From the NCBI GenBank assembly GCA_964655485.1, contig CAZZMS010000156.1, positions 1-7,853 of the forward strand: DNA of 7,853 nt, written 5' to 3'. This DNA is from JANWYU01 sp964655485. GTDB taxonomy: Bacteria; Bdellovibrionota; Bdellovibrionia; Bdellovibrionales; Bdellovibrionaceae. Made by a program: the position numbers and the translations under genes. The notes beneath the pieces were generated by a model that ran no database searches, was not told the origin of the DNA, and was given only the letters and a program-made list of their open reading frames with translations. Shown piece by piece: positions 6,131 through 7,853 of the stretch; position 1 is the stretch's first letter, and every line of letters starts with the position of its first letter.

Positions 6131-6808
6131 TCGATGGGAAAGGGAAAACACCCTTTGCACGTGCTCCCAAGCGATAGCAAAGACTTCATCTAAGCTGAGG
6201 TAGGTGCTGTCGATTAAAATAGCCTCTTTGGCCATCGACAAAGGGGCCACCAAACGCGATTGATCTTGTTGATCCCTGGCCTGCTGCAGACGCAAAATTT
6301 CTTGCGTATTTTTTTGCTCCTGCAAAGCCCGACGTTGGGCTCTAGCCTCAGGATCGGCCTGTAAATAAAACTTCAAAGGGGCTTGAGGAAATACCACTGT
6401 GCCACAATCTCGTCCTTCGGCTATTAAGCCACGCTGAGGATCAAAACAATCTCTTTGCCCCTGCAACAAAGCTGCCCTCACCTCGGGAATCTTCGACACG
6501 CGGGAGGCCATGGCCCCTACATCTTCGTGCAGAATCTCGTTTGTTACCAACTGCGACCGGTAACAACACTCCGTTTGCTCTGGCCGCATTCTCACGCTCC
6601 ATAAATCATGGTTGTGAGCTAAGGCCACTAAACCCGAAACATCATCTAAATCAATAGCCTCACGCAAAGCCACATAAGCTAAGCCACGATAGAACACCCC
6701 TGTAGATAACCAGTTCCACCCCAGCGCCTGAGCTAGCCTTCGACTAAGGCTACTTTTGCCACTGGCTGAGGTCCCATCAATCGTGATTAGCTTTAACACT
6801 TCTGCCAT
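6122..6808 (-). CDS. cmk: Cytidylate kinase
   Basis: A 228-residue cytosolic NMP kinase that would phosphorylate CMP/dCMP with ATP. The Walker A loop is GTSASGKS (12-19). The NMP-binding region is STGVFYRG (35-42). EGRDCGTVVFPQAPLKFYLQ (131-150) matches the cytidylate-kinase block GRDxGTVVFP, with Arg133 and Asp134. The lid/CMP-binding block RDQQDQSR (178-185) matches RDxxDxxR, and the C-terminal block AILIDST (196-202) is also typical. Length is that of bacterial Cmk (about 225). The residue before TG in the NMP site is Ser35, where an Asp is common in the family, a mild deviation. The start at ATG 6808 is fixed by homology, since the P-loop begins at residue 12. An AAGGA lies about 12 bases upstream, which is further than usual. 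It follows the aminotransferase gene by 46 bp and is probably co-transcribed with it. Confidence 0.95.
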   Translation of the reverse strand: MAEVLKLITIDGTSASGKSSLSRRLAQALGWNWLSTGVFYRGLAYVALREAIDLDDVSGLVALAHNHDLWSVRMRPEQTECCYRSQLVTNEILHEDVGAMASRVSKIPEVRAALLQGQRDCFDPQRGLIAEGRDCGTVVFPQAPLKFYLQADPEARAQRRALQEQKNTQEILRLQQARDQQDQSRLVAPLSMAKEAILIDSTYLSLDEVFAIAWEHVQRVFSLSHRND

Positions 6809-6854
6809 AACTCTGAAACATCCTTATTTTCACTTCTTTTCTTTACTAAAAACT

Positions 6855-7853
6855 TTACGTGAGTTTACCTGTAGTTAGCAGTGGGAGTGCCTTACACATT
6901 TCTGATAAAACAACAAAGGCTCGTTCATTCTCCTGAGGCAGGCCCACACTCACGCGAATCCATGTCTTAAAACCATAGTTATCCACCGGACGAATCACCA
7001 CTCCTTGCCTTAAAAAAAACTCCTCCACTTGAACAACATCACGCTGCGTGTCCAGCATGATAAAGTTTCCCTGAGAAGATAAAAACCCTAAGCCCAAATC
7101 ACCTAACTTTTGCTCCCACCAGGCTCTTTGTTCTTTATTCAGTAACACAGAACGACGCACATGATCTTGATCACGCAAAGCCGCTCGAGCCGCCACTTGT
7201 GTAAGTAGGCCTAAGTGAAAGGGTTTTCTTAAGCGATGGAGTAAGTCTACAATCTCTGCCGAAGCCCGCATGAAGCCCACACGCAGTCCCGCTAGACCAT
7301 AGGCCTTACTCATCGTTCTTGTGACCAAAAGCCCCGGGTAACGAGAAGCTAGGGGCCAAGCGCTTTGATAATCCGAATGGTCTATATATTCATGGTAAGC
7401 TTCATCCAACACAATCCAACGCCTGCTATCCTTGGCCCACTGTTCTAAAAACCCGAATAACTCTTGTTTTGGTATCAGGAGGCCTGTGGGGTTATTGATA
7501 TTGGGAATAAATACCAGTTTGATTCTGATCTCGCGATCTTGCTCGAGAATTTCCGAAAAAGCCCTAAGATCAATAGAAAAATCTTCTCTTAAGGCGGCTT
7601 TAACCACCTCCACGCGATGGGCGGCAGCGGATAGCTCGTATGCTGAGAAGGCACCGTGTGATACAAGAACCCGATGCTTATTCGGTTCACACAGTCCCTG
7701 AATAAGTAAATCAAAAATTTCATCGCTGCCGTTACCGATGTAAATTTCTCCGACGGGGGTCTGCATAAACTGGGCGACATCCTCGACGAGAAATTGGGCA
7801 GCCGCATCAGGATACAGATGCACAAGATGAGCCTGCTCACGAATGGCTTCTAT
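6855..7853 (-). CDS. hisC: Histidinol-phosphate/aromatic aminotransferase, 5' end outside window
   Basis: A class I/II PLP aminotransferase with 332 visible codons. The reading frame is still open at the right edge, so the GTG at 7823 is internal and not the start. Numbering from the edge, visible landmarks are LYPD (13-16), GNGSDE (40-45), NNPTG (120-124), DEAYHEY (150-156, Asp contacting the pyridine nitrogen), and TMSKAYGLAGLRVGF (180-194) with the Schiff-base lysine Lys183. RPVDNYGFKTWIRVSVG follows near the end, with the carboxylate-binding Arg at about 300. This set is the HisC pattern. The family converts imidazole-acetol phosphate and glutamate to histidinol phosphate in histidine synthesis, and many members also transaminate phenylpyruvate and related keto acids. 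About 20-40 N-terminal residues are probably missing. No other his gene is in view, and the neighbour is cmk, so an aromatic amino acid role is equally possible. Confidence 0.9.
   Translation of the reverse strand: MEAIREQAHLVHLYPDAAAQFLVEDVAQFMQTPVGEIYIGNGSDEIFDLLIQGLCEPNKHRVLVSHGAFSAYELSAAAHRVEVVKAALREDFSIDLRAFSEILEQDREIRIKLVFIPNINNPTGLLIPKQELFGFLEQWAKDSRRWIVLDEAYHEYIDHSDYQSAWPLASRYPGLLVTRTMSKAYGLAGLRVGFMRASAEIVDLLHRLRKPFHLGLLTQVAARAALRDQDHVRRSVLLNKEQRAWWEQKLGDLGLGFLSSQGNFIMLDTQRDVVQVEEFFLRQGVVIRPVDNYGFKTWIRVSVGLPQENERAFVVLSEMCKALPLLTTGKLT

Noticed and set aside
6414..6425. 12-mer CCTTCGGCTATT shared between cmk and the hairpin arm at 4430-4441
   Set aside because: It encodes the conserved Cmk residues around AEGR, and a few 12-base matches are expected by chance in a window of this length.

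Overview
The window reads as a chromosomal segment from a Gram-negative bacterium of moderate G+C content. The shared style is a probable outer-membrane lipoprotein, a beta-barrel outer-membrane protein, a cytoplasmic chemoreceptor and a cmk/aminotransferase pair. The barrel protein resembles in style those I associate with Bdellovibrio-like predatory bacteria. That placement is inference from protein style and has not been tested by search. No phage, transposase, CRISPR or tRNA/rRNA signal is visible.

Layout, left to right. Positions 1-846 (minus strand) hold a lipoprotein gene that runs off the left edge. Its signal peptide and its body lie in different reading frames, so it is broken, mis-sequenced or unusually expressed. 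Positions 1024-2007 (minus) encode a multi-pass membrane protein of the flippase-like/UPF0104 family. A 55-bp divergent gap separates it from a plus-strand series: a HAD-IIIA phosphatase resembling GmhB/HisB-N (2063-2725), a zeta-class glutathione transferase/maleylacetoacetate isomerase (2801-3481), and an outer-membrane beta-barrel protein (about 3580-4407).

A 363-bp non-coding gap (4408-4770) follows. It contains a 119-nt element that folds on itself through 26-bp arms and has a 16-bp perfect palindrome at its core. Further small inverted repeats lie between it and the next gene, a soluble methyl-accepting chemotaxis protein with a C-terminal zinc-binding CZB domain (4771-6102). The right end is a convergent minus-strand pair: cytidylate kinase (6122-6808), preceded by a HisC-type aminotransferase (6855 to beyond the right edge).

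The genes do not form one pathway. HisC-Cmk looks like a housekeeping operon, and the flippase-like protein with the GmhB-like phosphatase could loosely belong to envelope glycan metabolism. I see no clear new multi-gene system. The items most worth a second look are the frame-split lipoprotein and the long inverted-repeat element.
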